Below, in pieces: positions 8,943-16,909 of a stretch of 64,000 nucleotides of DNA (position 1 is the stretch's first letter; each line of letters starts with the position of its first letter). The stretch is from Ciceribacter lividus (GTDB lineage Bacteria; Pseudomonadota; Alphaproteobacteria; Rhizobiales; Rhizobiaceae). Location of the stretch: assembly GCF_003337715.1 (NCBI RefSeq), contig NZ_QPIX01000017.1, positions 1 through 64,000 of the forward strand, in the 5' to 3' direction. Both the position numbers and the translations under genes were made by a program. The notes beneath the pieces were generated by a model that saw only the letters and a list, made by a program, of their open reading frames with translations, made no database searches and was not told the origin of the DNA.

Positions 8943-9641
8943 ATGCCCGACGCGACAAAGGCCGCCATGTCCATCGCCATGATTCACACGGTCGCAGGCC
9001 TCGTGCCGACGCTGGACGCGCTTGCCAGACGTGAACTGGACGGCTGGGAGCCCTTCAACATTCTCGATGAAAGCCTGCTGAGGAATACGATCCGGGAGGG
9101 CAGCCTCTCGAAAGCGACGATGCGGCGCCTGGCGCAGTACGTCTGGTCGGCCGTCGATGGTGGTGCCGATGCCGTTCTCGTCACCTGCTCCTCGCTCGGT
9201 CCGGCCGTTGATGCCGCGCGACACCTTTGCCCCGTGCCACTCTTCCGCATCGACACGGGCATGGCCCTCGAAGCGGTGTCGAAATCGTCGCGGATCGGCG
9301 TCCTGGCTACGTTGCCGACGACGCTCGGCCCCACCGGCGACGTCATCAGGAGGGGCGCAGCCGATACCGGGCGCGCCGATTGCCGCGTGACGGAGGAGCT
9401 GTGCGAGGGAGCGTTCCAGCGCCTGTCAGCCGGCGACCGCGAGGGACACGATGCCATTGTGGTCGACGGTTTCCGGCGGCTCGCGCCGAAGGTCGACCTG
9501 ATCGTCCTCGCCCAGGCGTCGATGGCAAATGCGCGCGCCCCTCTCGGCCCCGAGCCGGGCGGAGTGCCGGTGCTGACCAGCCCCGAACTCGGCATGCGGC
9601 ACGTCAGGGAGCAGCTTTCGGCAGGCGCGCCCCAGCGATGA
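8943..9641 (+). CDS. Aspartate/glutamate/hydantoin racemase-family protein with one catalytic cysteine
   Basis: A 232-aa protein of the Asp/Glu racemase superfamily. The first active-site cysteine is present in VTCSSLGPAVDAA (C82), and the LPTTLGPT segment follows. Where two-base racemases have a second cysteine, this protein reads LAQASMAN, so it may be an isomerase, decarboxylase-like or lyase-like member rather than a two-cysteine racemase. The ATG at 8943 has a GGAG about nine bases upstream; the ATG at 8871 lies inside operator B and is rejected. It is followed by an aldo/keto reductase gene and is probably co-regulated with the acid-sugar genes. The substrate is unknown. Confidence 0.75.
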   Translation: MPDATKAAMSIAMIHTVAGLVPTLDALARRELDGWEPFNILDESLLRNTIREGSLSKATMRRLAQYVWSAVDGGADAVLVTCSSLGPAVDAARHLCPVPLFRIDTGMALEAVSKSSRIGVLATLPTTLGPTGDVIRRGAADTGRADCRVTEELCEGAFQRLSAGDREGHDAIVVDGFRRLAPKVDLIVLAQASMANARAPLGPEPGGVPVLTSPELGMRHVREQLSAGAPQR

Positions 9642-9724
9642 AGGCGACGGTTTCCGCTCTTCCAGACCACGATATCAAGGCTGCGGGGCGGCGTCCCGGG
9701 CAGCGTCAAGCCAAGGAGTAGAAC

Positions 9725-10786
9725 ATGGAATATCGGCAACTCGGCCGCTCTGGCCTCAAGGTCTCGGCGGTGAGCATGGGTACCTTCTCGTTCGGCGGCA
9801 AGGGCGATTTCGCCATGGTCGCAAGCCAGGGCGTCAAGGAGGCGCAACGGCTGGTCGATACCTGCATCGACGGCGGCATCAATCTCTTCGACACCGCCAA
9901 CATGTATTCCGCCGGACGTTCGGAGGAAATTCTCGGCGAGGTCCTCGAAGGACGTCGCGACAAGGTTCTCGTCTCCAGCAAGGCGCGAATGCGGATCGGG
10001 GACGGCCCCAACGACGAAGGCGTGTCACGCTATCACCTCATCCGCGAATGCGAGCGGAGCCTGAAGCGCCTGCGAACCGACCACATCGACATCTATTTCA
10101 TGCACGAATGGGACGGACTTACCCCGGCCGAAGAAATGCTCTCGGCGCTGGACACGTTGGTCAGTCAGGGAAAGGTCCGCTATGTCGGTTGCTCGAACTA
10201 TTCCGGCTGGCACATCATGAAGGTGCTGGGGATTGCGGATATCAAGAGTTATCCCCGCTTCGTCACGCAGCAGATCCACTACACGCTGGAAGCGCGGGAG
10301 GCGGAATACGAGCTCCTGCCGATTTCCGTGGATCAGGGCCTCGGCGTCATGGTCTGGAGCCCGCTTGCGGCCGGCCTTCTTTCAGGCGCGTTCCGCCGCG
10401 ATCGGACGCCTTCCGATTCGCGCCAGGCGGCCGGGTGGAGCGAACCTCCCATCCGCGACAAAGAGCGCCTGTGGACCATCGTCGACGTTCTGGTCGAGAT
10501 CGCCGAGGCAAGAGGCGCCACGCCGGCACAGGTCGCACTCGCCTGGACGCTGTCACGACCGGCGATTGCCTCCGTCGTTGTCGGCGGGCTGACCGAACAG
10601 CATTTCCGCGACAACATCGCCGCGGTCGACCTGGAGCTGAGCATTCAGGAACTGGAACGCCTGAATGCCGTCAGCCGGCTCCCCTACCTCTATCCCTATT
10701 GGCACCAGCACAATTTCGCGAAGGAACGCTTCTGCGCAGGCGACTGGGCGCTGCATCAGAGCTACGAGGATCTCGGGAAAATCTGA
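9725..10786 (+). CDS. Aldo/keto reductase
   Basis: A 353-aa NADPH-dependent oxidoreductase with a TIM-barrel layout. The catalytic tetrad is visible: Asp and Tyr in DTANMYSAG, Lys in VSSKA, and His in YFMHEWDG. The C-terminal cofactor segment SVVVGGLTEQHFRDN is also present. A good ribosome-binding site (AAGGAG) precedes the ATG. It lies 83 bases after the racemase-like gene and probably shares its operator-controlled promoter. It could reduce or oxidise a sugar aldehyde or keto-acid feeding the tetronate route. The reading frame covers the whole family length, with no sign of damage. Confidence 0.88.
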   Translation: MEYRQLGRSGLKVSAVSMGTFSFGGKGDFAMVASQGVKEAQRLVDTCIDGGINLFDTANMYSAGRSEEILGEVLEGRRDKVLVSSKARMRIGDGPNDEGVSRYHLIRECERSLKRLRTDHIDIYFMHEWDGLTPAEEMLSALDTLVSQGKVRYVGCSNYSGWHIMKVLGIADIKSYPRFVTQQIHYTLEAREAEYELLPISVDQGLGVMVWSPLAAGLLSGAFRRDRTPSDSRQAAGWSEPPIRDKERLWTIVDVLVEIAEARGATPAQVALAWTLSRPAIASVVVGGLTEQHFRDNIAAVDLELSIQELERLNAVSRLPYLYPYWHQHNFAKERFCAGDWALHQSYEDLGKI

Positions 10787-10793
10787 GGACGGC

Positions 10794-10814
10794 AGGCGGG
10801 TCCGGGACCCGCCT
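10794..10814. terminator. Stem-loop between convergent aldo/keto reductase and otnI genes
   Basis: AGGCGGGT and ACCCGCCT pair across a five-base loop, a near-perfect 21-base palindrome directly after the aldo/keto reductase stop codon. No U-tract follows, so termination strength is uncertain. Confidence 0.5.
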
Positions 10815-10842
10815 CCAAGACTTGCCTCCAGCCCCCGCCGGG

Positions 10843-11616
10843 TCAGCCGGCGAACGCCTTCAGCCAGCCGAGCCCGGCGACGGTTTCGCCCGCCGGGCGG
10901 TATTCACAGCCGACATAGCCGGCATAGCCGAGCGCATCGAGCTCCCGCAGAACCCGGAAATCATTGAGTTCTCCGGTTCCCGGTTCGTTGCGTGCAGGCA
11001 CCGAGGCGATCTGGATGTGGCCGATGATCGGCATCAACTCACGTAGCCCACGGATCACGTCGCCATGGATGATCTGGCGATGGTAGATGTCGAACTGCAG
11101 CTTGAGATTGGGACGGGCCATATCGGCGATGAGGTCCGCGGCAAAATTGAAATCATTGAGGAAATAGCCCGGCATGTCGCGCGGGTTGATCGGCTCGATC
11201 AGCACGTCGAGACCCGCCTCCCCGGCTTTGTCGCAGGCGAACGCCAGCGAGGAACGGTACGTGGCGCGAGCCTTCGCGTCCGAACGATCGGCGAGCCCGC
11301 TCATCACATGCAGCCGCCCGACACCGGTCGCGCGCGCATAGCGCAATGCCGTCTCCACGGATTGGCGGAACTCCCCTTCCCTTCCTGGCAGCGCAGCCAG
11401 TCCACGTTCTCCGCCCGCCCAGTTCCCAGGCGGGAGATTGAACAGCGCCTGGGTCAGGCCGGCGGCGTCCAGCCGCGCGCGGATGACGTCCGGCTCGAAG
11501 TCGTAAGGGAATAGAAACTCGACCGCCTCGAAACCGGCGGCAGCGGCAGCCGCGAACCGGTCGAGAAATCCGGCCTCGTTGAACATCATGGTCAGATTTG
11601 CGGCAAAGCGTGGCAT
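10843..11616 (-). CDS. otnI: 2-oxo-tetronate isomerase, OtnI (hydroxypyruvate isomerase family)
   Basis: A 257-aa TIM-barrel isomerase of the Hyi family (MPRFAANLTMMF at the start, LIEPINPRDMPGYFL in the middle). The metal and catalytic acids expected of the family are visible: Glu in LIEPIN, Asp and His in LQFDIYH, His in IGHIQIA, Glu in VGCEYRP. In the acid-sugar pathway OtnI interconverts 2-oxo-tetronate and 3-oxo-tetronate. A GTG at 11622 overlaps the preceding stop codon, but the ATG at 11616 has GGAGG eight bases upstream and is preferred. It follows the LtnD-like dehydrogenase at once, so the two are a coupled pair. The otn neighbourhood favours the tetronate role over hydroxypyruvate isomerase proper. 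Confidence 0.85.
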   Translation of the reverse strand: MPRFAANLTMMFNEAGFLDRFAAAAAAGFEAVEFLFPYDFEPDVIRARLDAAGLTQALFNLPPGNWAGGERGLAALPGREGEFRQSVETALRYARATGVGRLHVMSGLADRSDAKARATYRSSLAFACDKAGEAGLDVLIEPINPRDMPGYFLNDFNFAADLIADMARPNLKLQFDIYHRQIIHGDVIRGLRELMPIIGHIQIASVPARNEPGTGELNDFRVLRELDALGYAGYVGCEYRPAGETVAGLGWLKAFAG

Positions 11617-11618
11617 GC

Positions 11619-12539
11619 TCACTGCCTCCCCGGCGCTTCGGGCAGTTTCAGTCCGGCGACCTGCGCCAGCAGGCGGGCAACCGAGGCGTCGTCGTCACGC
11701 CCCATGCCGGCGGCCGACGTCATGATGAACATCTGCAGGGCCGTCGAGGCGATCGACAGCGGGAACTTCAGGTCCCGCCCGATATCGGAAACGATCCCCA
11801 GATCCTTCGTGAAGATATCGATCGCGCTCCGCGGCGCGTAATCGCCCTCGAGGATATGCGGCACGCGATTTTCGAACATCCAGGAGTTGCCGGCAGACGC
11901 GGTGATGACTTCGTAGACCTTGTCTATGTCGAGGCCCAGAGCCTTGGCGAAAGTGATGGCTTCGCAGGCAGCGGCTATGTGAACGCCGGCCAGCAACTGA
12001 TTGACAATCTTGAACGAAGCGCCGATTCCGGCCCGATCCCCCAGCTCGTAGACCTTCTGCGCGATGGCGTCGAGCGCCGGGCGAACCTTGTCGAAGGCCT
12101 CCGGCCGGCCCGATGCCATGATCGTCAGCTGGCCCGCGGCGGCCTTGCCGGCGCCGCCGCTGATCGGCGCGTCGATATAGTCGCGCCCCTGCGCCTGCAC
12201 ACGCTCTTCGAAGCCGCGTGCCATGTCCGGCCCCATCGTGGCGAAGGAGAGCACGACGCCGCCCTTCGCCATCGCCGCAACCACACCGTGGTCGCCAAAG
12301 AGGACGGTTTCCGTCTGGTTCGCGTTGACGACGACGGTGATGACGACATCCGCGCCGTCGGCCGCCTTGGCCGGGTCGCCGTTCGCCTTTCCGCCGGCCT
12401 CGGCAAAGCGCGTCATTGCGGCCGCGCTGACGTCGCAGCCGGTCGTCTCGAAGCCGGCGCGCAGCAGCGAGGTGGCGACCCCCATTCCCATGGACCCGAG
12501 CCCGACGACGCAGACTTTCAAACCCGTTTGATTGCTCAT
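11619..12539 (-). CDS. ltnD: L-threonate dehydrogenase-like beta-hydroxyacid dehydrogenase, LtnD
   Basis: A 306-aa NAD-dependent dehydrogenase of the 3-hydroxyisobutyrate dehydrogenase family. It has the Rossmann motif VGLGSMGMG (about 12-20), the substrate-binding segment DAPISGGAGKAAAG (about 122-135) and the catalytic lysine in SFKIVNQLLAG. It sits directly before otnI and is divergent from otnK-otnC, the gene set described for L-threonate and D-erythronate breakdown. In that scheme LtnD oxidises L-threonate at C2 to 2-oxo-tetronate. The assignment is strong by context, but other four-carbon acids remain possible. Its promoter region contains operator site C. Confidence 0.85.
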   Translation of the reverse strand: MSNQTGLKVCVVGLGSMGMGVATSLLRAGFETTGCDVSAAAMTRFAEAGGKANGDPAKAADGADVVITVVVNANQTETVLFGDHGVVAAMAKGGVVLSFATMGPDMARGFEERVQAQGRDYIDAPISGGAGKAAAGQLTIMASGRPEAFDKVRPALDAIAQKVYELGDRAGIGASFKIVNQLLAGVHIAAACEAITFAKALGLDIDKVYEVITASAGNSWMFENRVPHILEGDYAPRSAIDIFTKDLGIVSDIGRDLKFPLSIASTALQMFIMTSAAGMGRDDDASVARLLAQVAGLKLPEAPGRQ

Positions 12540-12612
12540 CTATGAAAACACCTTCCGATCCGTCGTCATCATGCCGCTCCGCAGGCGCTTGCTTTTCCTC
12601 TCCCGGAAAAGT

Positions 12613-12630
12613 AATGATAGCGTTGCCACT
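12613..12630. promoter_or_regulatory. LacI-type operator, site C
   Basis: AATGATAGCGTTGCCACT matches sites A and B at 13 of 18 positions, with every difference a transition, and fits TGRYAGCGYTGYCA exactly. It lies between the divergent ltnD and otnK genes, where one repressor could control both directions. Confidence 0.6.
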
Positions 12631-12717
12631 ACATGGTTAGCCCATCTGCGAATTCCATTGCAAGCCCTTATTTTCGCCAGAAGATCAACGGCTTCGATGC
12701 GTTTCCGGAGGGCCGGC

Positions 12718-12737
12718 CCGCGGCCGACCGGCCGCGG
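12718..12737 (+). promoter_or_regulatory. GC-rich hairpin in the otnK leader
   Basis: CCGCGGCCG and CGGCCGCGG form a perfect 9-bp inverted repeat with only two bases between the arms. It ends nine bases before a strong GGGAGG ribosome-binding site and 19 bases before the TTG start of otnK. It may restrict ribosome access or mark a transcription pause; no function is shown. Confidence 0.4.
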
Positions 12738-12756
12738 CCATATCTGGGAGGAAGAA

Positions 12757-14040
12757 TTGCTGATTGGCGCTGTTGCCGACGACATCACCGGGGCCACGGA
12801 CCTGTGCCTCATGCTCTCTCGCGAGGGCATGCGCACGATCCAGGTGATCGGCGTGCCCACTGATGATGTCGCGTTTTCCGATGCGGATGCCGTCGTCGTT
12901 GCCCTGAAATCGCGCACGATCCCGGCCGCAGAGGCGGTCGAAATGTCGTGTACCTCCGCCCGCGCCCTTCTGGCCGCCGGCGCCGAACAGCTCATCTTCA
13001 AATACTGTTCGACATTCGATTCGACGGATGCCGGCAATATCGGGCCGGTCGCCGAAGCGCTGCAGGATCTGACCGGCGCGCCGGTGACGATCGCCTGTCC
13101 GTCGTTTCCGGCCGCCGGGCGCACGGTCTACAAGGGGCACCTCTTCGTCGGAGACAGGCTGCTCTCGGAAAGTCCGCTCAAGGATCATCCGCTGACCCCG
13201 ATGCGCGATCCGGACCTCGTCCGTGTGCTGCAGCGGCAATGCAGCCGGCCGGTGGGTCTCGTGCAGGCCGAGACCATCGCGAAGGGTCCCGACGCCGTGA
13301 AGGCCGCCTTCGCCGAGCAATACGCCGTCGGCAAGCGCATATTGATCGTCGACACGCTGAGCGATGCCGATCTCAGGACCATTGGCAAGGCCTGCGCCGG
13401 GATGAAGCTCGTGACGGGCGGTTCCGGCGTCGCCATGGGCTTGCCGGAGAATTTCAGGCAGACGCGCGGATTCGTTCCGCCGCCGCAGGAGGCCCGGATG
13501 GCGGCCCCGGCGGGCCGCGCGGCCATTCTCGCCGGCTCGTGCTCGGCGGCGACGCGCGGCCAGATCGAGGCGGCGAAAGCGGCCGGGCTGCCCGTGCTGC
13601 GGCTCGACATCGCCGTCGTCGCGGATGGGCGACAGACGGCCGCTGATCTCGCCCAGTGGGCGATCAACATGCCGGCCGATCGACCGCCGCTGATCTACTC
13701 CAGCGCCGGTCCCGACGAACTGGCCGAGATCCAGACGCGGATGGGACGCCACGAGTCCGGCGCCCTGGTGGAAAGAACCTTGGCGGACGTCGCGCGTCGC
13801 CTCGCGGGCGCCGGTTTCTCCCGCTTTCTCGTCGCCGGCGGGGAGACGTCCGGCGCGATCGTCGAGGCGCTCGGTGTCAAGGTCCTGCTGATCGGGCCGG
13901 AGATCGACCCGGGCGTGCCGTGGACGCGCAGCATTTCGGGTCCCGATCTCGCACTGGCGCTCAAATCGGGAAATTTCGGTGCCACGGACTTCTTCCTGAA
14001 GGCCTGGGAATTGCTGGAAGCGGAGACCGAAGATGCATGA
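12757..14040 (+). CDS. otnK: 3-oxo-tetronate 4-kinase, OtnK (DUF1537 family)
   Basis: A 427-aa four-carbon acid-sugar kinase. Family motifs are in order: ADDITGATD at the N-terminus, KYCSTFDSTDAGNIGP in the first domain, and the long block with CPSFPAAGRTVYKGHLFVGD and SPLKDHPLTPMRDPDLVR. A C-terminal nucleotide-binding region follows (LAGSCSAATRGQI, VAGGETSGAIVEALG). The start is a TTG at 12757, chosen because GGGAGGAAG lies just upstream and the protein then begins at the conserved ADD segment. Longer in-frame starts reach into the promoter region and operator C. It phosphorylates 3-oxo-tetronate for the decarboxylase OtnC, whose gene overlaps it by eight bases. Confidence 0.9.
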   Translation: MLIGAVADDITGATDLCLMLSREGMRTIQVIGVPTDDVAFSDADAVVVALKSRTIPAAEAVEMSCTSARALLAAGAEQLIFKYCSTFDSTDAGNIGPVAEALQDLTGAPVTIACPSFPAAGRTVYKGHLFVGDRLLSESPLKDHPLTPMRDPDLVRVLQRQCSRPVGLVQAETIAKGPDAVKAAFAEQYAVGKRILIVDTLSDADLRTIGKACAGMKLVTGGSGVAMGLPENFRQTRGFVPPPQEARMAAPAGRAAILAGSCSAATRGQIEAAKAAGLPVLRLDIAVVADGRQTAADLAQWAINMPADRPPLIYSSAGPDELAEIQTRMGRHESGALVERTLADVARRLAGAGFSRFLVAGGETSGAIVEALGVKVLLIGPEIDPGVPWTRSISGPDLALALKSGNFGATDFFLKAWELLEAETEDA

Positions 14041-14674
14041 TCTCAACCGTCTGCGTGACGAAGTGTGCCGCGTCGGACAGTCGCTGTTTCAAAGGGGGCT
14101 GACCTCAGGATCGACCGGCAATATCTCGGTCCGGACGGCCGACGGCGGCTGGCTGATGACGCCGACCAATGCCTCGCTCGGCAATCTCGACCCGTCCCGC
14201 CTATCCCTGTTCGACGCGGAGGGCCGTTTCATCGATGGAGACGCGCCGACGAAGGAAGCGTTCCTGCATTTTTCGATGTACGGCGAGCGTGCGGATGCCG
14301 GTGCCGTCGTGCACCTCCATTCGACCCATTCGACGGCTGTCAGCATCATGGCCGATGTCGACCCGGAAGACGTGCTGCCGGCCCTGACCGCCTATTACGT
14401 CATGCGCGTCGGGCGCCTGCCACTCGTTCCCTATTACGCGCCCGGCGATCAGGCACTCGCCGAGGCGGTGCGCAGCCTCGCCAGCCGCCACCACGCCATG
14501 CTGCTCGCCAATCATGGACCGGTCGTCGCCGGGACCAGTCTCGCCAACGCGCAGTATGCAACGGAAGAGCTGGAAGAGACGGCAAAACTCTTCCTGATGC
14601 TGCAGAACCACGCCAAGCGCGTTCTCACACCCGAGCAGGTCGCGGATCTGCGCCGACGCTTCGCCCTTCCCTGA
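14033..14674 (+). CDS. otnC: 3-oxo-tetronate 4-phosphate decarboxylase, OtnC (class II aldolase family)
   Basis: A 213-aa class II aldolase/adducin-fold enzyme. The phosphate-binding segment SGSTGNISVR (about 24-33), the conserved acid in PTKEAFLH, and the zinc ligands in VHLHSTHS and LANHGPVV are all intact. In the DUF1537 pathway OtnC decarboxylates 3-oxo-tetronate 4-phosphate to dihydroxyacetone phosphate and carbon dioxide. The eight-base overlap with otnK suggests translational coupling. A fuculose-phosphate aldolase-like reaction is the alternative, but the neighbours point to OtnC. Confidence 0.88.
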   Translation: MHDLNRLRDEVCRVGQSLFQRGLTSGSTGNISVRTADGGWLMTPTNASLGNLDPSRLSLFDAEGRFIDGDAPTKEAFLHFSMYGERADAGAVVHLHSTHSTAVSIMADVDPEDVLPALTAYYVMRVGRLPLVPYYAPGDQALAEAVRSLASRHHAMLLANHGPVVAGTSLANAQYATEELEETAKLFLMLQNHAKRVLTPEQVADLRRRFALP

Positions 14675-14727
14675 CCGGCCGAGCCGATCAGCAAACCCGA
14701 TTTTCGATACATTTCCAGGAGAAAACT

Positions 14728-15630
14728 ATGAACACGACGGCAAATGAAACGGTGGGCTTCGTCGGGGTCGGCCTCATGGGCCACGGCATGGCCAAGAACA
14801 TCGTCGAAAAGGGCTATCCCTTGACGGTCATCGCCCACCGGAACCGCAAGCCGATCGAAGACCTCGTTGCCCGCGGCGCGACGGAAGCTAAGTCGCTCGA
14901 GGAGCTCGCAGCCGCGTCCACCATCGTCTTTCTCTGCCTCACCAGTTCGAGAGAGGTCGAGGCCGTCGTCAACGCCATGAAGCCGAAGCTTGGCCGTGGC
15001 GCGGTCATCGTCGACTGTTCGACGGGAGACCCCAGCGTCACCGCCCGGCTGGCGGAGGAACTGAAGGCGCTCGGTGTCCATTTCGCCGACGCCCCCTTGA
15101 GCCGAACGCCGAAGGAAGCCTGGGAAGGCACGCTCGATGCGATGGTCGGCGCCGATGATGATATCTTCGCACGAATCCGGCCGGTGATTGCGACCTGGGC
15201 CGGGAAGATCGTTCACATCGGCGGCATCGCCGACGGTCACCGGATGAAGCTGCTGAACAACTTCATCGCCCTTGGCATGGGGGCGCTTTTCGCGGAAGCG
15301 ATAGCGCTGTCACGCAAGGTGGGGATCTCGGTCGACCGGTTCGACAGCGTGATCCGCGGAGGCCGCATGGACAGCGGCTTCTACCAGACCTTCATGGGCT
15401 ATGTCCTCGAAGGCAACAGGGAAGCGCACCGGTTCACGTTGTCGAACGCCTACAAGGATCTGAAATACCTGGAATCCATGGCGAATGCGGCGACCGTCGC
15501 GACGCCGCTCGCCAGCGCGACCAAGAACTCCTATGCGGTCGCGGTCGCCGGCGGCGGCGGCGGACCGGAAGACTACGTTCCGCACCTCGCCGACTTCATC
15601 GCGAGACTCAACGGGCTGGAGACGAAGTAG
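14728..15630 (+). CDS. Variant NAD(P)-dependent beta-hydroxyacid dehydrogenase
   Basis: A 300-aa protein of the 3-hydroxyisobutyrate dehydrogenase family. It has the Rossmann motif VGVGLMGHGMA and the catalytic lysine in GHRMKLLNNF. The usual substrate-binding SGG motif is replaced: after DAPL the sequence reads SRTPKEAWEGT. This separates it from the LtnD-like protein at 11619 and implies a different substrate. The ATG at 14728 has AGGAG nine bases upstream. It is the last gene of the otnK-otnC operon, 53 bases downstream. It may admit a second acid sugar or a reduced intermediate to the pathway. Confidence 0.82.
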   Translation: MNTTANETVGFVGVGLMGHGMAKNIVEKGYPLTVIAHRNRKPIEDLVARGATEAKSLEELAAASTIVFLCLTSSREVEAVVNAMKPKLGRGAVIVDCSTGDPSVTARLAEELKALGVHFADAPLSRTPKEAWEGTLDAMVGADDDIFARIRPVIATWAGKIVHIGGIADGHRMKLLNNFIALGMGALFAEAIALSRKVGISVDRFDSVIRGGRMDSGFYQTFMGYVLEGNREAHRFTLSNAYKDLKYLESMANAATVATPLASATKNSYAVAVAGGGGGPEDYVPHLADFIARLNGLETK

Positions 15631-15753
15631 GTCGGCGAACCATCCGCCGCCGTTGCGCCTGTCTGCGGGTGTTCCATCGATGCGTTTCTCATTCGCCGCA
15701 GCGGGCATACACCCACGAGCGCCTGGTTCTATTCGCTCAGGATTGCGCACTCT

Positions 15754-15781
15754 GCCGGAAGCGACCCCGCTTGCTTCCGGC
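15754..15781. terminator. Stem-loop between convergent dehydrogenase and lacI-type genes
   Basis: GCCGGAAGC (15754-15762) pairs perfectly with GCTTCCGGC (15773-15781) around a ten-base loop. It is five bases from the stop codon of the leftward LacI-family gene, so it most likely ends that transcript. Confidence 0.6.
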
Positions 15782-15786
15782 GCGTC

Positions 15787-16809
15787 TCAGAGATTTTCCT
15801 TCAGCAGGATCTCGATGCGTATCCGTTCCTGCGACACAATGGGTTCGCGCTGTTCCAGGCGCGCGCGCATGATGCGGGTCGCGCTTCTGACGGCATGGCC
15901 AGGGTCCTGGGCGATGACGGCATCGATCCTGTCGTCACGGAGCGCTTCCTCGCTGAAGGGCGTGAGCTCGTGGACGACCACGGTCAACGGCCGCGGGTCG
16001 GTGACCGCCTCGATGGCGGAGACCGGTACCCTTGCCTCGGCGCTCAGCACGTAGACGGCTTCAATATCCGGGTTGTGTTCCAGCATCCTGCGGATCACGA
16101 GGCCGGCGCGACGTTCGTCGCCATAGGTTTCCACCGAAGGCAAGGGGACGAGGTGCGGGAACTGGTCGTGGATGATCCTGTCGAAGCCCAGCCTGCGCTC
16201 TATGCTGTCCTGCGCCATCATGGTTTCTGCCACGACCATGATTTTTCCCGGAGTGCTCGCGAGAAACCGGCCGACCAGCTTTCCCGCCGTGGCGCCGGCG
16301 GCGAAATTGTTCACGCCGACGAAATCCGCCGCCGGCAGCTTTTCGTGACCTGAAAGAAATTGAACGACCTTGATGCCGCGCTCGATCAGCCGGGCCATGG
16401 CGTCGCGAACCTGCGGCGATTCCGGCGCCATGATCGCGACACCGTCGAGTTCGCCCGGCTCAAGGCCGGAGAGATACCTCGCGACCGCATGCGGATCGGA
16501 CATCGGCATCTGCACGAGATCGATGTCGGTGAGATCGGAGCGGAGTGCCTCGTGCGCCTCCCTCACCTCCCGCAGGATCCGTTGGAGATACTGATCGCCC
16601 GCGAGCGGCAGGACGAAGCGGAAGCGATAGATGCGGTTGCGTGCGAGATTGACGGCCGCCGGATTGCGCACGAAGCCGATCCGCTCGATCGCCTCGTTCA
16701 CCTTCCGCGCCGCCTTCGCGCTGACATTCGGCCGATCGTTCAGCACACGGTCCACCGTGGCAAGACTGACACCTGCGGCTTCCGCGAGGTCCTTGGCTGT
16801 GGGTCTCAT
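15787..16809 (-). CDS. LacI-family regulator of the GlpSTPQUV-like transporter operon
   Basis: A 340-aa LacI/GalR protein. The N-terminal helix-turn-helix (PTAKDLAEAAGVSLATVDRV, about 3-22) and hinge region (GFVRNPAAVNLARNR) precede a sugar-binding-like effector domain (FRFVLPLAGDQYLQRI onward). It is divergent from the ABC transporter starting at 17107. The intergenic region carries two perfect 18-20 bp palindromes whose centres are 30 bases apart; these are its likely operators and would also give autoregulation. The ligand is probably the transported polyol or triose, by association with the dihydroxyacetone kinase at the end of the operon. Confidence 0.9.
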   Translation of the reverse strand: MRPTAKDLAEAAGVSLATVDRVLNDRPNVSAKAARKVNEAIERIGFVRNPAAVNLARNRIYRFRFVLPLAGDQYLQRILREVREAHEALRSDLTDIDLVQMPMSDPHAVARYLSGLEPGELDGVAIMAPESPQVRDAMARLIERGIKVVQFLSGHEKLPAADFVGVNNFAAGATAGKLVGRFLASTPGKIMVVAETMMAQDSIERRLGFDRIIHDQFPHLVPLPSVETYGDERRAGLVIRRMLEHNPDIEAVYVLSAEARVPVSAIEAVTDPRPLTVVVHELTPFSEEALRDDRIDAVIAQDPGHAVRSATRIMRARLEQREPIVSQERIRIEILLKENL

Positions 16810-16880
16810 GACGCCTTTCTACATATCGACACCGGAGTCGGCATAGACTTCTCCAACAATTTCAAGCGAAAAGCAAGAAA

Positions 16881-16898
16881 TTGAGGTGCGCACCTCAA
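16881..16898. promoter_or_regulatory. LacI-type operator, perfect 18-bp palindrome (copy 1)
   Basis: TTGAGGTGCGCACCTCAA is fully self-complementary with a central GCGC. It lies 72 bases upstream of the leftward lacI-type start and is identical to the core of the second copy. Confidence 0.85.
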
Positions 16899-16909
16899 AA
16901 ATTCCTTGC

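Noticed and set aside
15299-15312. CGATAGCGCTGTCA inside the variant dehydrogenase gene, matching the operator consensus at 13 of 14 positions
   Set aside because: It lies deep in a coding region and its codons (Ala-Ile-Ala-Leu-Ser) are ordinary for the family. An intragenic operator is possible but unsupported.
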